Source: Polychytrium aggregatum
Taxonomy: Eukaryota > Chytridiomycota > Chytridiomycetes > Polychytriales
NCBI RefSeq assembly: GCF_025602895.1
Contig: NW_026516207.1
Span: 806,001-870,000 of the forward strand
Direction of reading: 5' to 3'
Length of the DNA: 64,000 bases
Below the pieces are notes generated by a model. It had not been told where the DNA came from. It saw only the letters and a list, made by a program, of their open reading frames with translations, and made no database searches. Shown one piece after another: positions 24,618 to 35,354 of this stretch (position 1 is its first letter; each line of letters starts with the position of its first letter). The translations under genes and the position numbers were made by a program.

Positions 24618-26628
24618 ACGCATGCGGTCATGCGGATGCGGCCCTGTTGAGCGGCAGTGTGGCGATATTCTTGATTGTGTGCGCCGCCGACTCCAGTTTT
24701 GCAAAAACAAATGATTCTCTTCCCCACCACAACAATCACAACCAGGCGCGTGATGCGGATGGAACAGCCAGAGGGAATTGCCAGAGGGAGAACCCCACAG
24801 CGGACTCGCGTGGAAGAGGAACGCGGATGACCGAGCACGACGAGGGTGCGGTTTCTCTTCGCCAAGGCGGGTGGCCCTCAACGCATGTCGCAGAAGAACG
24901 TGAGCAGGTCGTTGTGGCTGCGACCGACCCCCGGCAAAGGACAGATCAGCACTACGGCACCTGACCCCCCGCCACAACCGCGGTCGCCTGACTGATCGTC
25001 CTTGCGAGAGAGGCTCGCACCAGGGCTCGAGCACGCTGCACAAGCACACCTCCGGCCGACATCGACCTTGCACAGCGCAGGTCATGTTCGCGGAGCAGAC
25101 ACGGACGCGAGCCAGGCGGCGATCGCTGTGCAGCAAGGCAAGGGAGGGCCCCACACGAGGCGGGCAGTCACGGGTGTGGCTGTGGAACCCGGTGACCGCT
25201 GGCTCGGTGGCACGGCGCCGGTGCCGGGTGCGCGCTCTGCGCAGCGCACATGGCGCCACTGTCAGAGCTGTCAGAGCTGCAGCGCGCCCGCGCGTTGGTC
25301 CCACGGCAGCACAGGCCCGCGTCTGTGGGGGGCCCTTGCGCCGGCTGTACGTCCACCGACGTTGCACACGGGGCGCTTCATGGTGGGTGGGTGAGGGTTG
25401 TCTTGGGAGATTGGGGGGGGGGATTGATTTGGGTGTGCTGGACGGCGCTTGCCTCAATCGTCGTATTCATCGCCTGCGATGCTGTTGTCCAATGCGATGA
25501 CAGTCGACTGCGATGCTCTTGCCGACCGACCTCTCGGCCCATACTCGACTTGGGCAGTGTGCGGCATCGCCAAAGCAGCGGAGCCGCACCAGTCGCTCCA
25601 GACCCACCTGTCCTGCTTGGTGACGCCGCGTTCAACGACAGTGCTTGATCCTGTTGCTGCATCCCTTCATCTCGCGTGGTACATCTCTCGGTCGTTGCCG
25701 CTGCACTGTCGCAGCGCCGTCACTGTTGTCGGCTTCGTCTGTTGGCTTTGGGTTTGCGTCTCCGTTTCTTTTTCACCCACGCATCCACCCACCCACGCCA
25801 AATCGGTATTCCCTTAACTAGCCGGCCTCGCTTTTTCCCAGGCGGCGTCTCTCCCCTCAGTCCATCCCTGTTCCCCCTCCCGCCAGCCCTCGGACTGGGC
25901 GCCGCGCTTCTTTGGTTGTCGCCTTTCCGCCCTCTCCAGGCTCCTCTCCCTGGGGTGTCCATCGCCGCAGCGTTGCAAGATACCTCTGCTGCTCCCGTCG
26001 ATCGGCCCTTGGACAGTGCACATTCTCCCGAGGCGATCCCTTTCCCCCCAGCCCCGTCTGCTTGCCGTGACGCTTCTCCTCTTGCCTTGCCTTGGCGTCC
26101 TTGGGCTGCTGCCGTTATCGCTGTCGCCGTTGTCCACTGCCTTCATCGACGGTCCCTGTCGCCGACCGTTGTTTTATCCATCGCCCTCCCTTCGTTTCCC
26201 GATCCCCCGGCTCTGGTAACCCCAGAAACTCGATGCGACGCCGCTCTCTCGCCAGCCTCGACTCGCAACCCAGCCCCAGAGGGAACGCCGCTCTCCGTCA
26301 TTCGGCCCTGCCCATCTCCCAGTCTCCCGTCCCCGTCGCTGCCGACACGAGCGGCCTGCTTGTTGTCCGTTGCCACCGCACGCCTCCCTCGGCTTCCTCG
26401 CTGGATCCTCCCCGATCCAGGCTGCTGTTGCGTCCCTGAACCCGGCGCTTCGTCACCACTGATCCTGTCTTTTCATCGGCTCCTTTGGACCCTCCTCTGC
26501 TCTCGTTTCGACGGCTCCCTCTCTGTCTCTCCACCAACTGATCTTGTCTCACCCGGCCATTTCCTCCCGGCTCCACTCCTCGACTTTCATCGCCTGCGTC
26601 TCTCTTTGCACACATCTGTACCAATTCC
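24618..26628. other. 2-kb intergenic region upstream of the WSC-SH3 gene
   Basis: No gene recognised. The right half (about 25640-26628) is strongly pyrimidine-rich and leaves a 390-codon frame open in one phase. That frame consists of Pro/Ser/Leu/Arg text with no motif and runs through the ATG of the next gene in another phase, so I read it as a C/T-rich promoter and 5' leader. The left half holds mutually overlapping GC-rich frames on both strands. Confidence 0.4.
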
Positions 26629-29578
26629 ATGCCCGGCAGCATTGATTTTACCGCTCGGTACATCGGATGCTACTTCTACCAGTATGACGACCCCACCAGC
26701 GATCCAACAGACGATTCACCGGACGTCCCTGCAAGCACATCCATCCTGGCCCCGACAACTGCTGCGACAGCAACCACATCCACCACAGCCGACCCGCCCG
26801 CTCCGTTCGCCACATCGGCGCCGCTGGACACTCCCCGCGACTGTCTGATTTGGTGCTACAACGGCAAGTCCAACAACTACGCCATCTATGCCTCGGGCGC
26901 TTGCGCTTGCTTCAAAAAGTTCAGCGCCCGGCCCTATTCGCCGTCGGCGAACCTCGACTCGGACTGCCCCTATGAGGGCGACTATCGGTGAGTCAGACCC
27001 TCCCCGTCTATGCCCGGCACCGTCTATTCTCCTCGAGTCCTCTTGATGAGCATCCGGATCTGCCTCGCCGGGTTTCCTGCATCTCCCTCCCTGGTGCCTC
27101 ACTCCGCACCTCCTGCTCTCGCCCTGTCCCACCTTGTTCGCTGACTCACGGCCCATCGACAGGACTGGAGGAACATATAATGCAACTGGCTCTTACTACT
27201 TTTCCCTCTGTAAGTATCCCGGCCCTCCCATTAACGGGCTGCCCATGTCCCTCCTGCCGGTCCCATTCGCGTCGCCAAGGACCCACCTGTACCATTACTG
27301 ACACCTTTCAAACATCTGGCCCACAACGGCTATCCCTGGGGATCTCAACAACACTCTTGGACGCACCAGACGCCGTCCGTGTCAACGGCAACCCCATCAC
27401 AACCACCCAGCCTCCCTTGGTCATGCCCACAACCACAACCAATCTTACGCTCCCGGCTACATCATCAACGCCCGCTGCCACCGCCTTGTCCACCACCACT
27501 AGTTCCACCAGCCCGGTCCCGCTGACATCATCGCCGACGTCCGGAAACGCTCTCAACTCGGCTTCCAGCTCCAGCTTGAGCCAGTTCATCTGGGTCCTGC
27601 TGGCCTCTGTGGGCCTGATCTCCATGGGCGTTGTTCTCATTGTGTGCAGCCTGTGCATTTCGTCCCGGCGGGATCGCCGGGCCGTCTCCAACAATTCCAA
27701 GGGATCACGCGGCCCAAGGGTGGCAAGAGCCTCTTCAAACTCGTCTCTTCGGTCGATTCTGGAGCCGCAGCGCCTGTCGAGCATCAATCCCCAGCGCCGC
27801 GGCCCTGAAGCCCCCGCGCGGGCCACAGTGTCTGGCCGATACGGCTCCATGTCGCACCATGTTTCGCACCATGTTTCGCATCAGACATATCAGTCTCGAC
27901 ATCCAGGCAGCGCCTCCAATCCACCCGGCCCTGCCAAGTCGGCCTCGGCGGAGGCGCTCTGCCAGTGCACCGGCGATCTCCTCTCGGAAACGAACCCTTG
28001 CGCCTCCTGTCGGGAGCAGGTCTTGGCATCTGCCGACCAGCTGGTTCTCAAGGCCGCTCCTCGCCGAGACTCGTTGCAGCAGCATCCCGGCATCGTATTC
28101 GACTACGGCTCGCTGGGTCTGCTGCAGGCAGGACGGGCGCCGTACCAGGAGCATCTGCCTCCGGCCATCTCCAGCGACTCTGCGAGCTCCCTCGACCAAT
28201 TGCCGTTCATTCTCCCCGGCGATGAAATCCTCGTGCATCCGCATCTCTTCCCGGCCTTGGATGCCCATGCGAGCAACCCGGACTCCCGTCCAGGACCCCT
28301 CAACGCCGCCCCGACGATACACAGTGGATCGAGAGATGCCGCGGGTGTCCAGCCCGTTGGCCTGGAACTGCTGGATATGGGCCCAAAGTTCGAGACCGAC
28401 TTCACCGGACTCGCCGCTGCCGCCACAGCCAATACCACTGCAACTACCGCCGCAGCTAGCACTAGCACTAGCACAGCTACGGCCACAGCTACGGCCATAG
28501 CTACGGCCACCGCGGCCATCACCACTGCCCCGCACTTCAGCATCGACGACACTACACAAACCGTCACGGTCCGAATATCACCGCCGCAGTCCCGGAGCGA
28601 AACCGAGTCCAACAAGCAGAGCACATCGTCCGGATCGTCGCAGCCTGCCGGTCCGCCGCCCGGCGCCCCTGTTCTCCAGAACATCTCGACGCCGCTTTTT
28701 CAGGGCGGGTCCGGCAGCAACGGGCAACTCCAGCACCCCGATGCTGGGCTGACGGATACGATCATCCGGGCATTTTCTGCACCCTCGTCGGTGACGGGCG
28801 AGAGCACCATTCCCTCGGCCCCAAGCACCCCTTTCATGACCCCAAGCGTGGGGCACACGTCCACGCCGAGCCTGCCAACTTCACCCTCACCCATCCACCC
28901 GTCGCTGCTGCCCACACCCATGCTCAGCGACGCCAGCCTGACGTCGTCGCCACCAGCGTCGACGAGCGAGTCATTATTGCCGCATCCTGTGTCGTCACCC
29001 ACGAGTGCCTCTCGCTTTCCATCACCGACGCAACCCTCTATGACCTCGACCGCAATGGCACCAAACGCACCTGGATCGATAGCATTGGCCACCCAAACGT
29101 CGACGCAAGCCGATCCTGCCCACTCTCGGCCAGTCTCATCCGAGCCACCGGTGTCTAATTCCCTGGGTGGAGGCTTGGATGTGGCCGATTCCCAGCAGCG
29201 AGTCGTGGTGCTGTTGGGCAAGGTCGTCTATCCGTACTCTGCACGGGCGAGCGACGAGATCGACCTGGCCATCGGCGACCTCGTTGCCATCTACCACCAG
29301 TTTTCGGATGGATATTGCTTTGGTATTAATGGTGAGTTGTTGCCGTCGAGCTGCGCAATACGGTGCACATCGAGTGGGAGTTGTGAAGGGGGGCTGGTCC
29401 TTGGCCAGGCCATGGCGGCACATCGCTCTACATCGCTCTGCATCATGTACACCTTCATCCAAGATCCACAGACTTATCCGCTTCCCCTTCCGTCCTCGAC
29501 CTTGATGCAGAGACGTCGAAAAGATCTGGCATCTTTCCCCTCTCTTTCATCAGCCTCAAGGCCAAAATGTCCCTCTAG
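26629..29578 (+). CDS. WSC-domain membrane protein with cytoplasmic SH3 domain
   Basis: Exons 26629-26987, 27163-27209, 27370-29331 and 29511-29578 sum to 812 codons including the stop. The N-terminal part is a divergent WSC (carbohydrate-binding, Cys-rich) domain: ARYIGCYF, then DCLIWCYNGKSNNYAIYASG, ACACFKKF, SDCPYEGDYRTGGTYNATG and SYYFSLY. A Ser/Thr-rich, probably glycosylated stalk leads to one transmembrane helix, SQFIWVLLASVGLISMGVVL, then a basic stop (SSRRDRR). A long Ser/Pro/Ala-rich cytoplasmic tail includes an Ala/Thr low-complexity run. The C-terminus is an SH3 domain: VVYPYSARASDEIDLAIGDL, then GYCFGINETSKRSGIFPLSF. The start is fixed at 26629: an in-frame TGA lies at 26539 and there is no AG acceptor dinucleotide between it and the ATG. 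So no cleavable signal peptide is seen, and the single helix would have to act as an N-out signal anchor. A role as a cell-wall or osmotic stress sensor, comparable to Wsc plus Sho1, is inference. Confidence 0.85.
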
Positions 29579-31119
29579 ATCCCGCCCGTGTGCGGTTTCC
29601 ACCCCCCTTGTACCTGTCGTTTCCTGATCGCCCTCTCTGATGGCCAAGCCTCCCCCTCCTCCACATACTCGATTCCCTGCGTCTGTGCTGCCTGTTCTGC
29701 CTGCTCTGCCTGCCCTTGCCACTACACTGCCGCCTGCTCATAATACAAATCTACTCGGACAGCGAAGGCGCACTCTCTTTCGAGCCGTGAAACAACCATT
29801 GCTTTCGAAGGGCAGCCCGTCGCGATTACACAATGGCACAGGGTTGTTCTGTGGGCGAGGACGACCGGATAACCCCCGGCCATTGGTCTCTGGTTTGCAT
29901 TGTGGGCGGTCACGCAGTCCAGCGAGGATCGACCGACGGCGAGAGGACACTCATGCATCGCTCGGTTACTTTTGGAGGCCGCGAATGCAGCGTTCTTGGC
30001 GCTCTGCATTCGACAGCTCGATGTACACAACTCTGGCGACACCAGCACCTCAAGTACCAGACAAGACTCGCACTGATTGACCACCGTCACCCCCCCCTGC
30101 ATCCCTGCACTGCCCTTGCCCCTCCGTGCAACGGCAACGGAAAGAAAAAATGCAGCGCATGTGTGACCGACCGGCTGAAGTCGACGCTCTTGTGTCCTCG
30201 GCAGAGATTGGCTGGGATGTGTCTGGTGGGGAGTTTTTTCCGACAAACCCAAACGCGCAGGAAACCGTGGAAAGCAAACAAGCAAGGGACCGAGAGAGAA
30301 GAAGAAGAAAAAAAAAAAGTCACACCAAGCGAAGGGGCCTGGTTGATACAGACCTTGCGCTTCGTCTCACCTCGTGGATGCATCTCCTCTGCGCTGCATT
30401 TGCTCCTCGGGCTCCTGTATTTGCTTGCACTCTTCGTCCGGCCTCTGTCAACAATAGACACCAGCCCATCCGTCGATTGGCCCCCCCCCCACAGAAACCG
30501 ACAGAGAATCCTTCCTTTGCCCTCGCTGTTCTTCGCGTCCAGGCGACAGCCCCAATCCGCCAGCAGGAAAATAACAACAATAATAGTCAAAACCGGGACA
30601 ATCTTTTGCCGCTTCGATCGAGCTCAACAAACCCGCCGCTGTCTTCAGCCCCCGTCATCGTCGCAACTTCCAAGCGTGCACACCCCGTGAGCTCTTGGCT
30701 GGGCACCGCACCCTCCTTTATCCAGGGTCTGCTTCGTCTCGTCTCGTCTCGCTTCGTTTCGTTTCGCTTCGTTTCGTTTCGTTTCGTTTCGTTGTCTCCC
30801 ACGCTGTTTTTGTTTCGGCCAGCAACACTCTCTAGTACCAGGGTAAGTCACCCGCCACAGCCCGGCCCATCCTCATCTGTGCATGGCTCGGTACCAGTCT
30901 TGCAGCCGGTGTCGTCGCTCCCGGACCCTCCTGTTTGTCTGCGCAATCGCCTGCACCCGGATTCCTGCCCATTGGTGCTGTTCCGCCGAGGTGCATTCTG
31001 TCGACGCCGCCTAACGCCGCCTCTCAACGCTTCGTCTCCGTCTCCGTTCCATCCCGTGTAGTTCTCTGCCGCTTCGTGCCCTCTTGCCAAAAGCCTTTCG
31101 CATCCCTCAACCCGCCATC
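29579..31119. other. 1.5-kb intergenic region upstream of the DUF8032-like gene
   Basis: No gene recognised. Contains an A-rich tract near 30300-30318, a C run near 30481, and a GTTTC simple repeat at about 30735-30792. Overlapping frames of up to 311 codons on both strands lack motifs. Presumably the promoter and 5' leader of the gene starting at 31120. Confidence 0.4.
30735..30792. repeat. GTTTC/GTCTC simple repeat
   Basis: A run of five-base units of the type TCGTT/TCGTC, ending about 330 bases before the start codon of the next gene. Confidence 0.9.
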
Positions 31120-33387
31120 ATGGCTGACCTGCGATCAGCGTCGTCCTTGTCGACCTCTCCTGTCGATCCAAAGTGGACCGCCGCAAAGGCCCTGGACTCG
31201 CTGTCGTCCCTCGCTACGTCAGCCTCGCTGCCGACATCCTCTATACCAGCCTCCGCACCCGCCGACCAGCCCGCGGCCACCCTCCTCAGCCCAACACAGT
31301 CCTCGGCCCTCGCCGCACATCAATTGACCATGCTCGCCAACCCATCGGGCTCCAGCCCCAGCTATTCGCCGCTTCCAAAGTCACGGCCTTCCTCCGGCAG
31401 CAACTTCCTGGCCTCACACTCCACGCCATCCTCGGCTGCTATCCTGTCGCAAATCAAGGAGGCTGTCAAGCAAGGGACCTCGGGCTCGGGCACAGGAACA
31501 GGCTCGGTCTCGACCACCCGTTCGGTCCTCTCGTCGTCGCTTTCGCAAAGCCTGCATTCGTCGACGGCATCGCCATTCTCGACCCATCACGGCCACTATT
31601 CCTCCGCGGCCTCGGCAGCCAAGCCAGATCACTCGCTGTCACTCAACTCGTTCTCGGCGCTGGGGGCTCTACTGACCTCGGTCCCCTTGGTGATCGAAAA
31701 TGCCTTGGACTCGCTCTCGGCGGACCAGCTGGATCAGCTCCACTCGCTGGTCGTCAAGGCCCGTGAGAAGCGCAACTCGCGGGCCGTCTCCGAGGCAAGC
31801 TCACATGCCTCGTCGTCGCCGGGCACGTCCAATCCTGCCGATGTCCTCCGCGCATCAGCCGCCTCGTCGCTCGCGGCGACAAGCAAAGCTGCTCCCCTGA
31901 CGCCCAAGCTGCACGGCATTGCCTCGCCCGGCCCAGAGGGATTCGGCCAGGACCGGTTCCAGCGATCGCCGTCGGCATCATCGCTGCGATCCAAACGACC
32001 ACCTGGCTCGCCCGTCATCGGCGGCTCCAAGCCCTCGTCGCCCAATCCTTCGCTGCGGACGCCCACGCGCTCCCGGGAGGCCCTCCTCGACGGCAGCAGC
32101 AGCAACGGTGGTGGTGCCAATGCAGCGGGGGTCTTTCTCGACAAACTGCCGGCGCGGATACCCACGACTGATCTGGAGCACGTCGTCGATCCCACGCCCA
32201 TTCCCAACAACGGCACCAAGACGGCCACGGTGCCGGCCACCATCCCGATCGTCGAGTACAAGGACGGAATCGAGTGGATCACGTTTGTATATACCCACAA
32301 GGGCCTCTCGACCACGTACCACATCCGCACTGACATCGACAACCTCTCGAACGAGGTGCTGACGGAAGAGTTCAAGCTCAACAACTGCGTCTATCCGCGC
32401 GCCTACGTCCCCAAGGAGGCCTATACGGGCAACCGCTACGAATACGAGAACCAAGTCAATGCCATTGGCTGGAAGCTGACCTATCTCAACTACGATGCCC
32501 TCGCCACGAAGCGCGGCCTGATCCAGCGCGCCGTCGATAGCTTCCGCAACCGCTTCCCCGAGCTCCGGTCGCGGCGGGTCGTGCGGCAGGAGAAGCTGGT
32601 CAAGGGCACGCTGCGGAAGCGAAGCGATCGGTCCTCGGGCGTCGACTCGGCCCCAGGCAGTCCCGTGCCAGGCGATAGCGGCGTGCGGAGAGCAGCCATT
32701 GTGGTCAAGCAAGAGCTGCCACGCAAGGGGATCGCCAGGAACGGCCGGGCCTCGGGTGGCCAACAGCTCGACGACAGCCACGACGAGGACGAGACCGACA
32801 TCGAGCCGGACGAACGCAGCTTCAAGCGCATGAAGTCGGGCGAGTTCCTGTCCTTTGAGGTGATTGCGAACGGCGCGCCGACGCAGGTTGAGATCCAGGT
32901 CGACATTGACGACATCAACACCGACGAGCTGGAGTTTGACTTTAAGCGCATCAACGCCGTCTACCCGCGGTCGGTCGATCTCCCCGCGGGCCAGCGCGGG
33001 CCCCGGTACGACTACGAGAATGCCTTGAACGAGCTGGGATGGAAGCTTGCTCTGCGGAATCCGTCCAAGCTGAGCGGCAACAAGGTTGTGCTGCAGAAGG
33101 CGCTGGATGCCTATCGGCTCCAGTTCACCGAGCTCAAGCCCAGGGCCGGGAAGCGTCTGTGCCAGCCCGTCTCCAGCCACCAAGGCTATGCGAGCGAGCA
33201 CTCTGATGGCGCCCACGACTACCAGACGCCCAAGTTGGAGCCCTACAGCGACGGCCACGACCCTCTGTCGGACCGGGAGGACGACCACGATGTGCACGGA
33301 CGAGGCCGCCTGGGGTCGCTCGACGGCTCTGGCTCGGCGGCGCTTCAGCTGCTGCACTTTTCTCACTCTCGGGACCACTCCCGATGA
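31120..33387 (+). CDS. Ser-rich protein with two DUF8032-like domains
   Basis: An intronless frame of 755 codons from the ATG at 31120 (context CATCATGGC). The first 370 residues or so are Ser/Ala/Pro-rich low complexity. Two related domains follow. The first is at about residues 380-482 (YKDGIEWITFVY, YHIRTDIDNLSNEVL, EEFKLNNCVYPRAYVPKE, NRYEYENQVNAIGWKL, KRGLIQRAVDSFRNRF). The second is at about 577-672 (LSFEVIANGAPTQVEIQVDI, FDFKRINAVYPRSVDLPAG, RYDYENALNELGWKLALRNP, VVLQKALDAYRLQF). Between them lie a basic segment and an acidic patch (DEDETDIEPDE). The domain matches what I recall as DUF8032, found in fungal nuclear regulators. The molecular function is unknown to me. The second copy has lost several signature residues, for example the Cys of NNCVYPR. 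A nuclear role is inferred from composition only. Confidence 0.75.
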   Translation: MADLRSASSLSTSPVDPKWTAAKALDSLSSLATSASLPTSSIPASAPADQPAATLLSPTQSSALAAHQLTMLANPSGSSPSYSPLPKSRPSSGSNFLASHSTPSSAAILSQIKEAVKQGTSGSGTGTGSVSTTRSVLSSSLSQSLHSSTASPFSTHHGHYSSAASAAKPDHSLSLNSFSALGALLTSVPLVIENALDSLSADQLDQLHSLVVKAREKRNSRAVSEASSHASSSPGTSNPADVLRASAASSLAATSKAAPLTPKLHGIASPGPEGFGQDRFQRSPSASSLRSKRPPGSPVIGGSKPSSPNPSLRTPTRSREALLDGSSSNGGGANAAGVFLDKLPARIPTTDLEHVVDPTPIPNNGTKTATVPATIPIVEYKDGIEWITFVYTHKGLSTTYHIRTDIDNLSNEVLTEEFKLNNCVYPRAYVPKEAYTGNRYEYENQVNAIGWKLTYLNYDALATKRGLIQRAVDSFRNRFPELRSRRVVRQEKLVKGTLRKRSDRSSGVDSAPGSPVPGDSGVRRAAIVVKQELPRKGIARNGRASGGQQLDDSHDEDETDIEPDERSFKRMKSGEFLSFEVIANGAPTQVEIQVDIDDINTDELEFDFKRINAVYPRSVDLPAGQRGPRYDYENALNELGWKLALRNPSKLSGNKVVLQKALDAYRLQFTELKPRAGKRLCQPVSSHQGYASEHSDGAHDYQTPKLEPYSDGHDPLSDREDDHDVHGRGRLGSLDGSGSAALQLLHFSHSRDHSR

Positions 33388-33567
33388 CCGAGGGGGGACC
33401 CAACCCAGCAGCGCCAGCTGCCGATGACCGACGCAGCTTGATCGACATCCGGGCCGATACCTGCCATCGCCGATGAGTTTGTTACGTGTTTGCTGATTTC
33501 GACGGAAGGGTGTTGTCCGCTGGCACCGCCGATCTGCCCCGCCCCGGTGCTTTCTTGGATTGTTCTT

Positions 33568-33646
33568 GTGGCTCTGCATGAGTACTATTTGTGGCTCTGC
33601 ATGAGTACTGTTTGTGGCTCTGCATGAGTACTGTTTGTGGCTCTGC
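33568..33646. repeat. 23-bp tandem repeat, about 3.4 copies
   Basis: Units of GTGGCTCTGCATGAGTACTG plus TTT (first unit has A for G near the end). Three full copies and a partial fourth lie about 180 bp after the stop codon of the DUF8032-like gene. Confidence 0.95.
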
Positions 33647-34015
33647 CCAAGGTTCGACTTGAATCGACGCTGCCGACTCGCCCTTTCTTCTGCTTCAATC
33701 TGTCGGCACAAGCACGAATTGGTCCCTCGATGCGATTCTTCTCGTCAATGCGTTCATGGACAGACACAATCCCCACCGCCGATGTAGCTGCCCAGTCCAT
33801 GGCGCAATACCAACCACCAAGAGTGGCGACCCGACCCGCCCATGCATCCACGATGACCGGTGCTCCTCCTGTGCACTTCCCCAACAATCTGCATCCCTGG
33901 TCCTCGAACACCGGCGCTCTATCGCTCTATCGCTCGTGTCTGCTGCCGCCTGCCTGTCGAGCCCTATGCTCCCGAATCTGGCCTTGCTCGATTGGTCGCT
34001 TCGTGGTCTGACTGT

Positions 34016-34060
34016 TCTGCTCTGCTCTGCTCTGCTCTGCTCTGCTTTTCTCTGCTCTGT
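34016..34060. repeat. (CTCTG)n simple repeat
   Basis: About eight copies of a five-base TCTGC unit in intergenic DNA. Confidence 0.85.
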
Positions 34061-35354
34061 GGCTCGTGGCCTTTCCCATTTGCTTTGCCCGCCCTCGTTT
34101 GTCTCCCGTTCGCCCCCCCCCTCGACTGCTGCTGCGGTTTATTGCTCAATAAGCACACCTTTCCTGCTGCTTGCGACGGCCTCCTGATCGTCGTACGTGC
34201 TCGGTTGGCGCTGACAGAGCCGACTGGCTTGGCTGCCTGCCGGTCGAGCGCTGTCCACGCCCGGCAGAGCGGTCGCCTGTCCCTCCCCACCTGGCTCGAT
34301 CTCTGCTGTTGTGCCTGGCCCGCATCAGATCAGGCACAACAGCAATGCTGCGTGGCGTCTCCGATGGCGACCTGCAGCACATCATCGAGGGTGCCACCTT
34401 GAAAGGTGCGCCCCGGTCGATGCGAGGGCGGACAGACATCCTGGGTCACCTGCCCCCATGCACGTCGCTCCCGGTGCTCAGCGACTGAGCAGCGCTGGCA
34501 GAAAGAGCCGAGGGGTGGGTCATCCGATGCAGCAGCCCGTGCACAACGGGTGCACAACGACTTGGTCAGCAGCCGCTTGATCCGTATTCCCCGCACAATG
34601 AAGGCCGGAGAGGGGACCGCCCGGCGATCATGGGGATGGCGAAACAGGATGGAATGGGGGGAAAGATGCCGCCGGAGAGCGACGCCAGCGAGGACCGGAA
34701 AGAGGGATAGTCATCACAAGTGCTGGTCTTGGCACTGCGATCGACAACATCGACAACACCGACAACACCGGCGGTGCATATGCGCGATGCCACGGCCGAC
34801 AGAGAGCGCATGTGGATCTCTCTTGGGTCGCTCAGTCGGGCCGCGACACAGCCCGGCAGAACAGCGTGTGGCACTTTCCTGCTCCGATTTGGCGGTGCGG
34901 CGTTCTGCGAAGGGCAGAAAACAAAGGGCCTTGACGAGAGCGGTCTATAAGAACGACAACGGATGTTCTGCCATCGCCGCCGCCCAGAACTCACCGCAGA
35001 GACGACCAGGTAAGCACCCGTCGTCGACGCAGTCGGATATCTCGTCGGCAGTGTCGGATATCTCGTCGGCAGCAATCGATGCCTTGCCGGCAGTGTCAAC
35101 AAACGTGCGGCCACCGGCCCCGCCCCGCCCCGGCTCGGCTCGGTTCCCGCAGAGGTTTTCTGTCCTGGATGGGTCCGATTCGCTTTCGCACTCTTCTCTG
35201 CCCTGATCGCTGCTTCGATCTCCCCTTTGTCCATCCTCGCCAGCTGGGTCTCATCCGCCGACTCTCCGTTGTCCTGTCCTCCGTCTCCACAGAGCGAGTG
35301 CCTTTCCTCGACCCCCTCCAAACAATCCCTGTCCCTCAGACCCTCATCACCGAG

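Larger units (their letters stand above)
33388..35354. other. 2-kb intergenic region with simple repeats
   Basis: No gene recognised. It holds the 3' end of the DUF8032-like gene, a 23-bp tandem repeat (33568), a CTCTG simple repeat (34016-34060) and, on the right, the promoter of the hydrolase gene. Frames on both strands are short, overlap each other and lack motifs. Confidence 0.4.

Noticed and set aside
24258-25457. 399-codon minus-strand open frame
   Set aside because: Overlaps the 3' exons of SUB2 on the other strand and has only Arg/Pro/Ser-rich text.
25676-26848. 390-codon plus-strand open frame upstream of the WSC gene
   Set aside because: C/T-rich DNA translated as Pro/Ser/Leu/Arg text without motifs. 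It overlaps the WSC domain exon in a different phase.
31084-31119. Earlier start for the DUF8032-like protein
   Set aside because: The upstream codon is TTG. The ATG at 31120 has a good start context and is the first ATG in frame.
31978-33711. 577-codon minus-strand open frame
   Set aside because: It is antisense to the well-supported DUF8032-like gene, and arises from GC-rich codons on the coding strand. No family motif.
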